Source: Peribacillus sp. ACCC06369
GTDB lineage: Bacteria > Bacillota > Bacilli > Bacillales > DSM-1321
Direction of reading: 5' to 3'
Assembly: GCF_030348945.1 (NCBI RefSeq)
Contig: NZ_JAUCEN010000002.1
Location: forward strand, 310,001-374,000
Length of the DNA stretch: 64,000 nt
The notes under the pieces were generated by a model. That model made no database searches and had not been told where the DNA came from. It saw only the letters and a list, made by a program, of their open reading frames with translations. How positions within the stretch are numbered: position 1 is the first letter of the stretch; each line of letters begins with the position of its first letter. The translations under genes and the position numbers were made by a program. Below, piece after piece: positions 47,175 through 56,388 of this stretch.

Positions 47175-47916
47175 AATGAAGTTAAAAGCAATTGTCCATC
47201 ACTATATATGTGTATTAGCTATACAGCACAATAAATGTCATCCAACAATCTCTTACATAACAGTGCAAATGATCCCAAGCTAATGTTCATGGGGAAAGAG
47301 CGGTCATAAAAGTCTTCGATAGTGAAAATACGTAAGTAGAATAATACTAAGAGAAGCAAAAGGAACAGAAATACTTTGATTTAGTTGAGGAGAGAACGAG
47401 GGAAAATCAATATCATCTGGAACTTAATTAACGATGAATGAAGGCGGAATCCCCATATATTAAAGTGAGAATCGAATGATTTTATTTTTCAATAATTGAC
47501 TTTTCCTCATACAATGAAATTGAGAGGGTTTATGCTAATAATTGAAATATAATTTTGAAAATATAGATATCAAATTGAAATTATGTTTGAAGTGATATAT
47601 ACTGAAAATTGAGAATAATTAGTAATCATTATCCATTTTTGGAAAAATATTTGCTTTTATCAACGGTTGACTTGGTGAAAAAAGAATTGATAAATTAGCT
47701 CTTCAAAAGTTATCCCAATCGCTACTACTTTTCTCCCCGGAACGGATACACGGTTCTCGCTTTATAGGATTGTGAAGCCTGGTGTATATAAGAGTGAAAG
47801 GGAAGAATTTCGTCCGAATGAATGAGAATATGAGAGTATTCTATTGATTTGACAATTGGTTAAAAGGTAAAGTTGTTCGTTTCTTGTTTTCTAAAGTACG
47901 ATTTCATAGGGGGAAA
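47175..47916. other. Gene-free intergenic stretch
   Basis: About 740 AT-rich bases between the divergent ger operon and the serine-hydrolase gene. No open frame, repeat or strong hairpin that I can support. Confidence 0.4.
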
Positions 47917-49290
47917 ATGATGAATATATGGACAAGCTGCACACTAAGTTCAATTCTGACTCTCTCATTACTTGTTTCTCCTGTATCTTACGCTAAAGCA
48001 AATGCAAATCAGGAAGTTACTGAGAGTAAGGAGGCTAGCCAGTACCCCGTGTTAACGAAGGCTAAAAAACCGGAAGAAGCGGGCTTTTCATCTGAAAAAC
48101 TGGAAAAGGTGGATCAGCTTATTGAAATGGAAGTGGCTGCCGGTTTTCCTGGTGCTGCCCTGATTGTCATAAAGGATGGAAAGATCGTTAAAAGTGAAAG
48201 CTACGGGTACAAACAGAAATTTAATGAACATATACCTCTTAAGAAGTTTCGTAAAATGGAAAAAGACACTTTATTTGACCTTGCTTCAAATACGAAGATG
48301 TATGCAACTAATTTTGCCATTCAAAAATTAGTCAGTGAAGGCAAGCTTGATATCCATGCAAGAGTTCAGCAATATATTCCTGAATTCAAAGACACGGAGT
48401 CGGATTTGATCAAAGGGAAGGATAACCTGAGGATAATCGATGTTCTTCATCATACAGCAGGGTTTAAACCAGATCCGCAATACCATAATCCAAAGGTTTC
48501 GAAAGACCTTTATTCACAGGATCGGGATAAGACCATTGAGTTCATATCCAAAACACCGCTGACATATGTACCTGGAACACAGAATGTATACAGTGATGTC
48601 GACTATATGCTGCTCGGTGCCATTGTTGAAAAAATCACGGGTCAGCAGCTTGACGCCTATGTTGAAAATAAATTGTACAAGCCGCTTAATTTGAAAGATA
48701 CAAAGTTCAATCCTCTGCAAAAGGGCTTTAAGCCAAAGGATATTGCGGCAACTGAACTGCTTGGGAACACTCGGGATGGCGTGATAGATTTCCCTAATAT
48801 TCGCAAATACACGCTTCAAGGGGAAGTTCATGATGAAAAAGCCTTTTATTCGATGGGAGGCGTATCAGGTCATGCAGGTCTTTTCTCGACTACCAGCGAT
48901 CTAGCTGTCCTTCTGCAGGTAATGCTGAATGGCGGGGGATACGGTAAACATATGTTGTTTGATAAAGACACAATCGATGAATTCGTCGCACCCTCCGAGA
49001 TGAACCCTACCTATGGACTCGGATGGAGACGATATGGTGATGCCAGCATGAAGTGGATGTTCAGTCCTTATGCGAGCGACAGTGCATACGGACATACTGG
49101 ATGGACTGGGACGGTCACGATCATTGATCCTGAAATAGACTTAGGGATTGTTTTACTTACAAATAAAAAGCATTCCCCGCTAGTTAACCCAGTAGCCAAT
49201 TCGAATCAGTTTTTTGGCGATCTCTTCAAAACAGGGAGCTATGGAAGTGTTGTAACTGCGATATATGAAGCATTGGAAACGAATGAATAA
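47917..49290 (+). CDS. amiE: Secreted beta-lactamase-fold serine hydrolase, AmiE/YbbE-like
   Basis: About 457 residues. Signal peptide (ILTLSLLVSPVSYAKANA, cleavage after an Ala of the YA or NA type). Serine-hydrolase motifs: SNTK (Ser-x-x-Lys) within FDLASNTKMYATN, YSDVDY (Tyr motif) and HTG within YGHTGWTGTVTI. The segments GFPGAALIVIKDGKIVK, DVLHHTAGFKPDPQYHNP and SPLVNP agree with my memory of B. subtilis YbbE/AmiE, an exo-acting N-acetylmuramoyl-L-alanine amidase in cell-wall recycling. No murQRP genes are adjacent. Start at 47917 or 47920 (AGGGGG upstream). Confidence 0.85.
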   Translation: MMNIWTSCTLSSILTLSLLVSPVSYAKANANQEVTESKEASQYPVLTKAKKPEEAGFSSEKLEKVDQLIEMEVAAGFPGAALIVIKDGKIVKSESYGYKQKFNEHIPLKKFRKMEKDTLFDLASNTKMYATNFAIQKLVSEGKLDIHARVQQYIPEFKDTESDLIKGKDNLRIIDVLHHTAGFKPDPQYHNPKVSKDLYSQDRDKTIEFISKTPLTYVPGTQNVYSDVDYMLLGAIVEKITGQQLDAYVENKLYKPLNLKDTKFNPLQKGFKPKDIAATELLGNTRDGVIDFPNIRKYTLQGEVHDEKAFYSMGGVSGHAGLFSTTSDLAVLLQVMLNGGGYGKHMLFDKDTIDEFVAPSEMNPTYGLGWRRYGDASMKWMFSPYASDSAYGHTGWTGTVTIIDPEIDLGIVLLTNKKHSPLVNPVANSNQFFGDLFKTGSYGSVVTAIYEALETNE

Positions 49291-49442
49291 GAGGAAAAGA
49301 ATAAATTGATTAACAGCGGATGAAGCCGAAGTGCTAAATCAAAAAAGTTTGTAAAGTTCTGCTGAGGGAGAATGGTTAATTACTGATAGGGCGATAACCT
49401 TATGAATTCCGTTAGTGATTTATTTATATCTCTATAAAGCTG

Positions 49443-49478
49443 AAGGCCTCCCATCGTTTATTTTGGGAGGCCGTTTTT
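49443..49478 (+). terminator. Terminator hairpin (repeat family, copy 3)
   Basis: AAGGCCTCCCATCGTTTA...TTTTGGGAGGCCGTTTTT. Third copy of the shared hairpin; about 150 bases after the serine hydrolase. Confidence 0.75.
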
Positions 49479-49539
49479 CTTGTTATCGGTTTTGGCAGGG
49501 TGCCTTGACCGTTGTAGGATTTCTTTTATACAAAGTGAA

Positions 49540-49912
49540 TTATACTGTTTGGGCAAGAATCAGATTTTTATATGCTCCGTCTTGATGGAGTAAATTATCA
49601 TGGGCACCTTGTTCGATGATTTCCCCATTTTGGACAACGATGATGCGATCGGCATGTTTAATTGTCGCTAATCTATGTGCAATGACAAGTGTAGTCCGAT
49701 TAATCGAAAGTCGTTCCAATGCTTTTTGAACGGCCTGTTCGGTCTCGGTGTCCAGAGCGGAGGTCGCTTCATCCAGTATTAATATAGGAGGATTCTTCAG
49801 GAATATACGAGCAATCGAGACACGCTGTTTTTGCCCTCCTGATAATTTCACTCCGCGTTCTCCAATCAACGTATCCAAGCCTTCGGGCAGCTGTTCGCTA
49901 CCACTGACTGCA
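49540..49912 (-). pseudogene. 3' fragment of an MsbA-type ABC transporter
   Basis: Only the last about 120 residues remain: [20 protein letters not shown] (signature), [14 protein letters not shown] (Walker B) and [15 protein letters not shown] (H-loop). Membrane domain and Walker A are missing; the sequence stops matching at about 49912. Confidence 0.85.
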
Positions 49913-49914
49913 AT

Positions 49915-50049
49915 CTTAGGTTCATTATGCTGTTATCCGCCGATACATTAGGACGAGTTATCATGGCCCCAATGGAATTGCCAGTGGGAATTATCGTTTC
50001 GATTTTAGGAGCGCCGTATTTTATCTACTTACTCGTGAAAAACATTTAA
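49915..50049 (+). pseudogene. 3' fragment of an iron-siderophore permease (FecCD family)
   Basis: Reads [20 protein letters not shown] and GIIVSILGAPYFIYLLVKN then stop, the C-terminal end of FecCD permeases. It abuts the opposite-strand ABC fragment, so the join is a deletion or recombination junction. Confidence 0.8.
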
Positions 50050-50086
50050 TATATGTGAAGAAGTTCAGGAGAGGTAAAGAAAAGTT

Positions 50087-50133
50087 TAGAAAAAGCACAT
50101 TTTCCAGCTTGACGGAGGATGGGCTTTTTTTGC
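50087..50133 (+). terminator. Terminator after the FecCD fragment
   Basis: AAAGCACATTTTCC...GGAGGATGGGCTTTTTTT, imperfect stem with good T-run; the original permease terminator. Confidence 0.65.
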
Positions 50134-50261
50134 AATCAGGGGAATATGCCTTTTTGAGAATCTTTGATGATTTTCAAAGGATATTCATGACCATGTACGA
50201 TGGATAGGCTGGAAGTGGGGGTGATAAGTCATCCTCTAAAAGAAGTATTTTAAAAAATATG

Positions 50262-50291
50262 TTGACCGAATGGCTTGTATCCGCTTACAAT
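50262..50291 (+). promoter_or_regulatory. hut promoter with overlapping cre site
   Basis: -35 TTGACC (50262-50267), 18 bases, -10 TACAAT (50286-50291). TGTATCCGCTTACA (50276-50289) differs at one position from the CcpA cre consensus TGWAANCGNTNWCA and overlaps the -10, fitting carbon-catabolite repression of hut. Confidence 0.75.
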
Positions 50292-50339
50292 GATACTTAG
50301 TTATTAGTGTATTTAGAAAATTGTAAAAGAGGTACTTGC

Positions 50340-50789
50340 ATGACAAAGGAATTCGACAGAAGAATCGGACGCCATGCAATCATGTACGCGTTTGCGGAAG
50401 AAGAGGAAGAAGTCATATTAACGACTGATCTAAAGCGGATGAATTGGCTTTATGGAAAAGGTAAAGTCGGTTCAATGGAGCTGCAGAAAATAGTTGCGGC
50501 CATTGAGACATCAGCGAAAAGGCTGGGATTGGTCAATCCCGACATTTATCGTGAAATGCATGCGCTGTATCATGCAATCATCGAAGCACTCCAAGGAGTG
50601 ACACGCGGCCAAGTCGAGCTTGGCGGTCTTTTGAGGACGGCAGGCCTTCGGTTTGCAATCGTTCGGGGCAGGCCGTTTAAAAACGGGGACGAAGGTGAAT
50701 GGATTGCTGTCGCCGTGTATGGAACGATTGGAGCACCGGTTCGGGGATTTGAACATGAAGCGGTTGGATTGGGAATTAACCACATTTAA
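50340..50789 (+). CDS. hutP: HutP, histidine-responsive antiterminator
   Basis: 149 residues. Matches HutP throughout: [60 protein letters not shown], then [12 protein letters not shown] and [20 protein letters not shown]. Binds RNA in the presence of histidine and Mg2+ and prevents termination before hutH. ATG 50340 follows AAGAGGTA. Confidence 0.95.
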   Translation: MTKEFDRRIGRHAIMYAFAEEEEEVILTTDLKRMNWLYGKGKVGSMELQKIVAAIETSAKRLGLVNPDIYREMHALYHAIIEALQGVTRGQVELGGLLRTAGLRFAIVRGRPFKNGDEGEWIAVAVYGTIGAPVRGFEHEAVGLGINHI

Positions 50790-50800
50790 ATAATTAAAAG

Positions 50801-50880
50801 CCTATAGTTATTTAGTGAAATAGGGGGCTGTATTGGAAGACTGGATAAGTCTGTCAATATGGCCTCCTTTTGTTTGTTTA
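50801..50880 (+). promoter_or_regulatory. HutP-binding region and terminator in the hutP-hutH leader
   Basis: Three UAG triplets spaced 8 bases apart (50805, 50813, 50821) precede a long hairpin GGGGGC-TGT-ATTG...CAAT-ATG-GCCTCC with an inner GACT/AGTC stem, ending TTTTGTTTGTTT. This is the expected HutP antitermination site, although the B. subtilis spacing between NAG triplets is 7 bases. Confidence 0.8.
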
Positions 50881-50902
50881 AAAAAGAATAGGGGTGCAGG
50901 AA

Positions 50903-52420
50903 ATGATTATGTTAACGGGCCAAACTTTAACGATTGAAGAAGCGAAAAAAGTATTGTATGGGGAAGCATTTGTCACGGCTTCAGCCGAGAGTGTTAAGAA
51001 AGTGGAAAAAAGCCGGGAAGCGGTTGAAAATATCGTGAAACAAAAGAAGGTCGTTTATGGCATTACAACAGGTTTTGGAAAGTTCAGCGATGTTTTGATT
51101 GATGCAGAGGATGCAGAGCAGCTACAGTGGAATTTGATTCATTCCCATGCATGCGGAGTGGGGGAACCGTTTCCTGAGGTGGTTTCAAGAGCTATGGTCC
51201 TTCTCCGTGCCAATGCTCTATTAAAAGGGTTTTCCGGCGTCCGTCCTGTTGTCATTGAACGTTTGATCGATCTTTTGAATGCCCATATCCATCCGGTCAT
51301 TCCTCAGCAAGGTTCTCTTGGGGCAAGTGGGGACTTGGCGCCGCTTTCCCATTTGGCGCTAGTATTGATGGGAGAAGGGGAAGTGTTTTATAAAGGAGAG
51401 CGAATGGAGGCCATCGTAGCTTTATCGAAGGAAGGCATTCTTCCAGTGACACTTAAAGCAAAAGAAGGTCTTGCATTAATTAACGGTACACAGGCCATGA
51501 CGGGGATGGGCCTCGTAAATTACATTGAAGCTGAACAGCTGGCCCATCAAACTGAAGCGATTGCTTCCCTGACGTTGGAAGGGTTACGCGGCATTGAAGA
51601 TGCCTTTGATGCGGATGTTCATCTAGCACGCGGTTACCGCCAGCAAACAGAGGTCGCGGAACGGATCCGTCGAATGATCAATGGCAGCCAGCTAATCACC
51701 AAGCAAGGAGAACTGCGGGTACAGGATGCTTATTCGCTCCGCTGCATCCCGCAAGTACATGGTGCATCATGGCAAACTCTTGATTATGTTAAAGAAAAAT
51801 TGGAAATCGAAATGAATGCAGCGACGGATAATCCGCTAATCTTTGATGATGGGGAAAAGGTTATTTCAGGGGGGAACTTCCATGGCCAGCCGATTGCTTT
51901 TGCAATGGATTTCATGAAAATCGCTGTTGCCGAGCTTGCGAACATTTCAGAACGCCGGATTGAGCGACTCGTCAATCCACAGCTGAATGATTTACCGCCA
52001 TTCTTAAGTCCGTCACCTGGCTTGCAGTCGGGAGCGATGATCATGCAATATTGTGCAGCTTCACTCGTCTCTGAGAATAAAACACTCGCACATCCTGCAA
52101 GTGTTGATTCCATTCCATCTTCAGCGAACCAGGAAGATCATGTAAGCATGGGAACGATCGGGTCCCGCCACGCCCATCAAATCATTCAAAACGTTCGCCG
52201 CGTTTTGGCAATTGAGCTCATTTGTGCCTTACAGGCGGTGGAATACCGTGGAACAGAAAAAATGGCTCCATTTACAAAAGAGTTTTATACGGAAGCAAGA
52301 AAACTCATTCCAAGCATCACCCAAGATCGTATATTCTCAAAAGATATTGAAGCAACGGCAAGCTGGTTACATCAAATTGATTGGAATTCATTTATTCACA
52401 GGAGTTTACCTACGACATAA
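50903..52420 (+). CDS. hutH: Histidine ammonia-lyase HutH
   Basis: 505 residues. [12 protein letters not shown] near the N-terminus and [16 protein letters not shown], whose Ala-Ser-Gly at about 142-144 forms the MIO prosthetic group; also [20 protein letters not shown] and QEDHVSMG. Deaminates histidine to urocanate. The rest of the usual hut operon (hutU, hutI, hutG) is not here; the next gene is a permease with a 230-base gap. ATG 50903 is preferred for its spacing from AGGGGTG. Confidence 0.96.
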   Translation: MIMLTGQTLTIEEAKKVLYGEAFVTASAESVKKVEKSREAVENIVKQKKVVYGITTGFGKFSDVLIDAEDAEQLQWNLIHSHACGVGEPFPEVVSRAMVLLRANALLKGFSGVRPVVIERLIDLLNAHIHPVIPQQGSLGASGDLAPLSHLALVLMGEGEVFYKGERMEAIVALSKEGILPVTLKAKEGLALINGTQAMTGMGLVNYIEAEQLAHQTEAIASLTLEGLRGIEDAFDADVHLARGYRQQTEVAERIRRMINGSQLITKQGELRVQDAYSLRCIPQVHGASWQTLDYVKEKLEIEMNAATDNPLIFDDGEKVISGGNFHGQPIAFAMDFMKIAVAELANISERRIERLVNPQLNDLPPFLSPSPGLQSGAMIMQYCAASLVSENKTLAHPASVDSIPSSANQEDHVSMGTIGSRHAHQIIQNVRRVLAIELICALQAVEYRGTEKMAPFTKEFYTEARKLIPSITQDRIFSKDIEATASWLHQIDWNSFIHRSLPTT

Positions 52421-52651
52421 ATCCCGGTGATTCTTTTTCAATAAACGTTAGGCTTATAGCCCTTTCACTTGGGTTTTTAAGCCTAACATAGTTGCGTAAA
52501 TGCTACATAGATCCCTGAAATCCAAAAAAGGTCTCAGCATAGAGAAAATGACCTTGAAATAGTAATAAGTGCAGGAAATAACTATTGATGGAATGATCGA
52601 CTTTACTTATTCGTGCTAGATTAAATATGAATTTTTGGAGGGGAATCCAAT

Positions 52652-54142
52652 TTGGAAAATCGGCAATTGCAACTGCCTGTTAAAAATGAACAGAACCAGC
52701 CGTCAAATACTTTACAAAGAAAGCTAAAGGCGCGCCACCTTACGATGATTTCGTTGGGCGGTGCAATTGGAACAGGGCTTTTCCTCGGAAGCGGGCCAGC
52801 CATTCACTCTGCAGGACCTGGCGGGGCTTTGGTCGCTTACACCGTAATTGGTATAATGGTTTATTTTATTATGACAAGTCTCGGAGAACTTGCATCATTC
52901 ATGCCAGTCAGCGGGGCTTTCAGTACCTATGCTACGCGTTTCATCGATCCAGCTCTAGGGTTTGCACTTGGTTGGAACTATTGGTTCACGTGGGCGATGA
53001 CTCTTGCCGCGGAACTATCCGCCGCAACAATGGTAATGAAGTTTTGGTTTCCTAACAGTCCGTCATTTTTATGGAGTTCTTTGTTTTTAGTTTTGATATT
53101 CTTATTGAATTACGTATCTGTTAAAGGGTATGGAGAAGGGGAATATTGGTTTTCACTCATTAAAGTGGCGACCATCATCATTTTTATCGTCGTCGGTATT
53201 TTGATGATATTCGGGATTATGAACGGAGAGGCGATTGGTTTTAAAAATTTCACAGTTGGTGAAGCTCCTTTTGCCGGTGGTTTTTTGGCAACATTGGGTA
53301 TTTTCATTGCTGCTGGTTTTTCTTTTCAAGGTACGGAAATAGTAGGTGTGGCAGCCGGTGAAAGTGAAGACCCGGCAAAAAATGTACCTCGTGCAGTTCG
53401 CAGTATCTTTTGGAGGATTTTCCTTTTTTACATCCTGGCGATACTTGTTATTGGATTGATCGTTCCTTATACGAATGGCAGTCTGCAGGGACACACGATC
53501 ATGGTCAGCCCATTTACGATGGTGTTTGAAAAAGTGGGACTGGCATTTGCTGCTTCCGTGATGAATGCTATCATTTTAACGGCCGTATTATCCGCTGGTA
53601 ATTCGAGCCTTTACGTGACAAGCCGAATGTTGTACTCAATGGCACACGAAGGATTGGCACCGCGTATTTTTGGAAAGCTCAACAAGCGCGGCGTTCCCAT
53701 TTGGGGACTGGTTGTGACCTCACTTGTAGGGATGTTGGCATTTTTTGCTTCCATTTTCGGTGATGGGGTCATTTATATTTGGCTGATGAATGCAGTTGGA
53801 GTCACTGGATTTATATTTTGGTTGGGAATAGCGGCAAGCCATTACCGGTTTAGAAAAGCCTATATTGCTCAAGGGTATTCACTGGACGATCTTCCCTATA
53901 AGTCAAAATGGTTTCCTTTCGGACCGATATTTTCCTTTGCTCTTTGTTTTTTCGTTTTATTGGCGCAAAACTATCAGGCCTTTATTGGCGATGACATTAA
54001 CTGGGCTAGTGTGTTCGCAGCCTATCTTGGCATCCCATTCTTTCTGGTAATGTGGCTTGGATATAAGTTCATTAAGAAAACAAAAGTAACTCCGCTAGAG
54101 GAATGTCAAATTGATTTTGATGAACATAGGAATGCCAATTAG
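52652..54142 (+). CDS. Amino-acid permease, AAT (LysP/RocE/HutM) family
   Basis: 496 residues, 12 spans. LKARHLTMISLGGAIGTGLF at the N-terminus and the AAT signature FSFQGTEIVGVAAGESEDP, SAGNSSLYVTSRMLYSMAHE, then GVPIWGLVV. Proton-coupled uptake of a (probably basic) amino acid; because it follows hutH it may carry histidine. TTG 52652 start with GGAGGGGAA 9 bases before it. Confidence 0.9.
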   Translation: MENRQLQLPVKNEQNQPSNTLQRKLKARHLTMISLGGAIGTGLFLGSGPAIHSAGPGGALVAYTVIGIMVYFIMTSLGELASFMPVSGAFSTYATRFIDPALGFALGWNYWFTWAMTLAAELSAATMVMKFWFPNSPSFLWSSLFLVLIFLLNYVSVKGYGEGEYWFSLIKVATIIIFIVVGILMIFGIMNGEAIGFKNFTVGEAPFAGGFLATLGIFIAAGFSFQGTEIVGVAAGESEDPAKNVPRAVRSIFWRIFLFYILAILVIGLIVPYTNGSLQGHTIMVSPFTMVFEKVGLAFAASVMNAIILTAVLSAGNSSLYVTSRMLYSMAHEGLAPRIFGKLNKRGVPIWGLVVTSLVGMLAFFASIFGDGVIYIWLMNAVGVTGFIFWLGIAASHYRFRKAYIAQGYSLDDLPYKSKWFPFGPIFSFALCFFVLLAQNYQAFIGDDINWASVFAAYLGIPFFLVMWLGYKFIKKTKVTPLEECQIDFDEHRNAN

Positions 54143-54163
54143 TATGTATCGATAATATGCATT

Positions 54164-54200
54164 AACCTTGAAATGAGTTAGTTGTTTCAAGGTTTTTTTT
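54164..54200 (+). terminator. Terminator of the permease gene
   Basis: AACCTTGAAA...TTTCAAGGTTTTTTTT. Confidence 0.9.
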
Positions 54201-54529
54201 CTGTATATGTGACACATTTCCATGTATGTCTGCATAAAACATAACCTATAAAAAAAGTGTAAAATTCCAATCTTGCCAGATCCGGAACCGCTTAAATTTA
54301 CCCGTTATTTATGACAGAAAATCGCTTTTTCCGTTTTTTGGATCATTTTGGATTATAAAAAAACTGAAAAAAATTTGTGGCTGATGATGGGCGTTTATGA
54401 TTATAGGAAGCCAAAGTGTTGGTATATCAAGGTTTTTAGAGTCTTCAGGAACCTTAAGAATTGATGGCGTAAATGGGCTTTTTAGGCAAGAATTCCGTCC
54501 CACATCATTTGAACTTATATTCATTCTTT

Positions 54530-54671
54530 GTTAAGGTAATGAAGTACTTTAGGGATTGAGGTTCAGTCCGTATGTTGAGACTGAACAAAACTCTAAAATA
54601 AAAAACCATTATATTTCAGTTGGTATATGCTGTGCCTGTTAGTTTCCTCAGTTGTATTGCACCTCTTTTCC
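54530..54671 (+). ncRNA. Structured RNA candidate, unit 1
   Basis: Begins GTTAAGGTAATGAAGTACTT, carries a hairpin GTTCAGTC...GACTGAAC (54561-54586) enclosed by TTTAGGG/CTCTAAA, and then conserved CAGTTGGTATATG, TGTGCCTG, TAGTTTCCTCAGTTGT and TTGCACCTCTTTT. The same order of blocks recurs 233 bases downstream with a different but still complementary hairpin. Known riboswitch classes that I can recall do not match. Confidence 0.5.
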
Positions 54672-54763
54672 CTGCAAAGCTCAAATTAGACACATTGGGA
54701 ATCCCATAATCATATTTCTATGCGTTTTGGTGTTATACTGCACTGCAAGTATCATTCCACCTG

Positions 54764-54898
54764 GTTAAGGAAATGAAGTACTTTAGAGGGTAGTCGTAAG
54801 TCCACCATCTGGACAAAACTCTAAGTGGAAATCGTTTATATTACAGTTGGTATATGTTGTGCCTGCTAGTTTCCTCAGTTGTGATTGCACCTCTTTTT
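54764..54898 (+). ncRNA. Structured RNA candidate, unit 2
   Basis: GTTAAGGAAATGAAGTACTT, hairpin GTCCA-CCATC-TGGAC (54800-54814) enclosed by ACTTTAGAG/CTCTAAGT, then the same conserved blocks as unit 1. About 280 bases upstream of opuAA. Confidence 0.5.
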
Positions 54899-55178
54899 TC
54901 CTACTTGAAATGCTCAATTTATCACACAAAAATAATCCAAGTAAAGAAATGCTTCTTGGGAATAATAAATATAGATTATTTTTCTATGCACGTTATGCCC
55001 TGTGCCACTGAATAAGTGTCACTTCCGCTTTTTTGAAGAAAAAGTAATGGGGTAGAATAGCTTTGTTAATGTCGGTTATTTCAAGATACTTGTGGATTAA
55101 TAATCATCACTCGCATAAAACGGGGGAATTCAGCAAAACTGAATATCATATGGGCAACTATTAGAATGAGGTGACTTG

Positions 55179-56384
55179 ATGAAGCCGTATGTAGAAGTCA
55201 GAAATGTCTCGAAAATTTTTGGCAAATCTCCAAAAGCAGCAACAGACTTATTGAAGCAAGGCAAGACGAAAAAAGAAATCTTGAAAGAAACGGGACAAAC
55301 GGTCGGAGTGAATAATGTTAATTTCGAGATTTATCCCGGCGAGATTTTTGTCATCATGGGCCTATCAGGAAGCGGGAAATCCACTTTGATCCGCATGTTC
55401 AATCGTTTGATCGATCCCACTTTGGGTGAAATCTTAATTGATGATGAAGATATCGTGAAGATGAACGCTGCCCGGTTAAGGGAAGTCAGACAAAAGAAAA
55501 TAAGCATGGTCTTTCAGAACTTTGCTTTATTTCCGCATAAAACGATATTGGAAAACGCTGAATTTGGGCTCGAAATTCAAAAAGTGGATCCAGCAAAACG
55601 TCATGAAAATGCGATGAAGGCTCTTGAGGCTGTTGGATTAAAAGGCTACGAAAATCAGCTGCCATCACAGCTTAGTGGTGGTATGCAGCAAAGGGTTGGG
55701 TTAGCCCGGGCACTCGCAAGTGATACGGATATCCTATTGATGGATGAAGCCTTCAGTGCCCTTGATCCATTGATTCGTAAGGATATGCAGGATGAACTGA
55801 TTCAAATCCAAGATCAGTACAAAAAAACGATCATTTTCATTACCCATGATCTTGATGAAGCATTAAGAATCGGGGATAGAATTGCCCTTATGAAAGATGG
55901 AAGTGTCATTCAATTGGGAACTCCTGAACAAATCATGATGAATCCAGCCAATGAATTCGTCGAGAAGTTTGTGGAAGATGTTGATCTATCAAAAGTTTTG
56001 ACAGCATCTCATGTGATGATACGCCCAGAGAAGATCGCGGTGGACAGAGGTCCGAGGGTTGCCTTGGAAATCATGCGCAAACAAGGGTATTCCAGCATTT
56101 TTGTTGTGGATAGAAAGCAGAAGTTATTGGGGGCCGTGACCGCTGAACAGGCTCGTCAGGCAATGAGCAATAACCAATCGATATCTGAAGTGATGTCAAC
56201 CGATATCCCCACTGTAAAAGAGGATGAATTACTTGGAAACCTCATGGATGTGATGGCGACTTCAAGTTTGCCAATCTCAGTCATTGATGATCAGAATAGA
56301 ATTAAAGGAATTCTGCTTCGCGGTGCCGTTATCGGCGCTTTGGCCGGAAATAAAGATTCCTTGAATGAAATGGAGAGTGAATAA
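55179..56384 (+). CDS. opuAA: Glycine betaine ABC transporter ATPase OpuAA/ProV
   Basis: 401 residues. Walker A GLSGSGKSTL, Q-loop VFQNFALFPH, signature LSGGMQQRVGLARAL, Walker B ILLMDEAFSALDPL and H-loop THDLDEA. Two CBS domains lie in the last about 130 residues (GYSSIFVVDRKQKLLGAVTA; SEVMSTDIPTVKEDELLGNL), typical ionic-strength sensors in this family. ATG 55179 with GAGGTG upstream. Energises osmoprotectant uptake with the fused permease downstream. Confidence 0.94.
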   Translation: MKPYVEVRNVSKIFGKSPKAATDLLKQGKTKKEILKETGQTVGVNNVNFEIYPGEIFVIMGLSGSGKSTLIRMFNRLIDPTLGEILIDDEDIVKMNAARLREVRQKKISMVFQNFALFPHKTILENAEFGLEIQKVDPAKRHENAMKALEAVGLKGYENQLPSQLSGGMQQRVGLARALASDTDILLMDEAFSALDPLIRKDMQDELIQIQDQYKKTIIFITHDLDEALRIGDRIALMKDGSVIQLGTPEQIMMNPANEFVEKFVEDVDLSKVLTASHVMIRPEKIAVDRGPRVALEIMRKQGYSSIFVVDRKQKLLGAVTAEQARQAMSNNQSISEVMSTDIPTVKEDELLGNLMDVMATSSLPISVIDDQNRIKGILLRGAVIGALAGNKDSLNEMESE

Positions 56385-56388
56385 TTCA

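Larger units (their letters stand above)
54201..55178. other. Long intergenic region with tandem RNA-like units
   Basis: No gene. Contains the two related units at 54530-54671 and 54764-54898. The bases 54201-54529 and 54900-55178 show nothing further, apart from a likely leader for opuAA. Confidence 0.5.

Noticed and set aside
54309..54524. 71-residue minus-strand frame in the long intergenic region
   Set aside because: No start signal and no conserved-looking segments; AT-rich chance frame.
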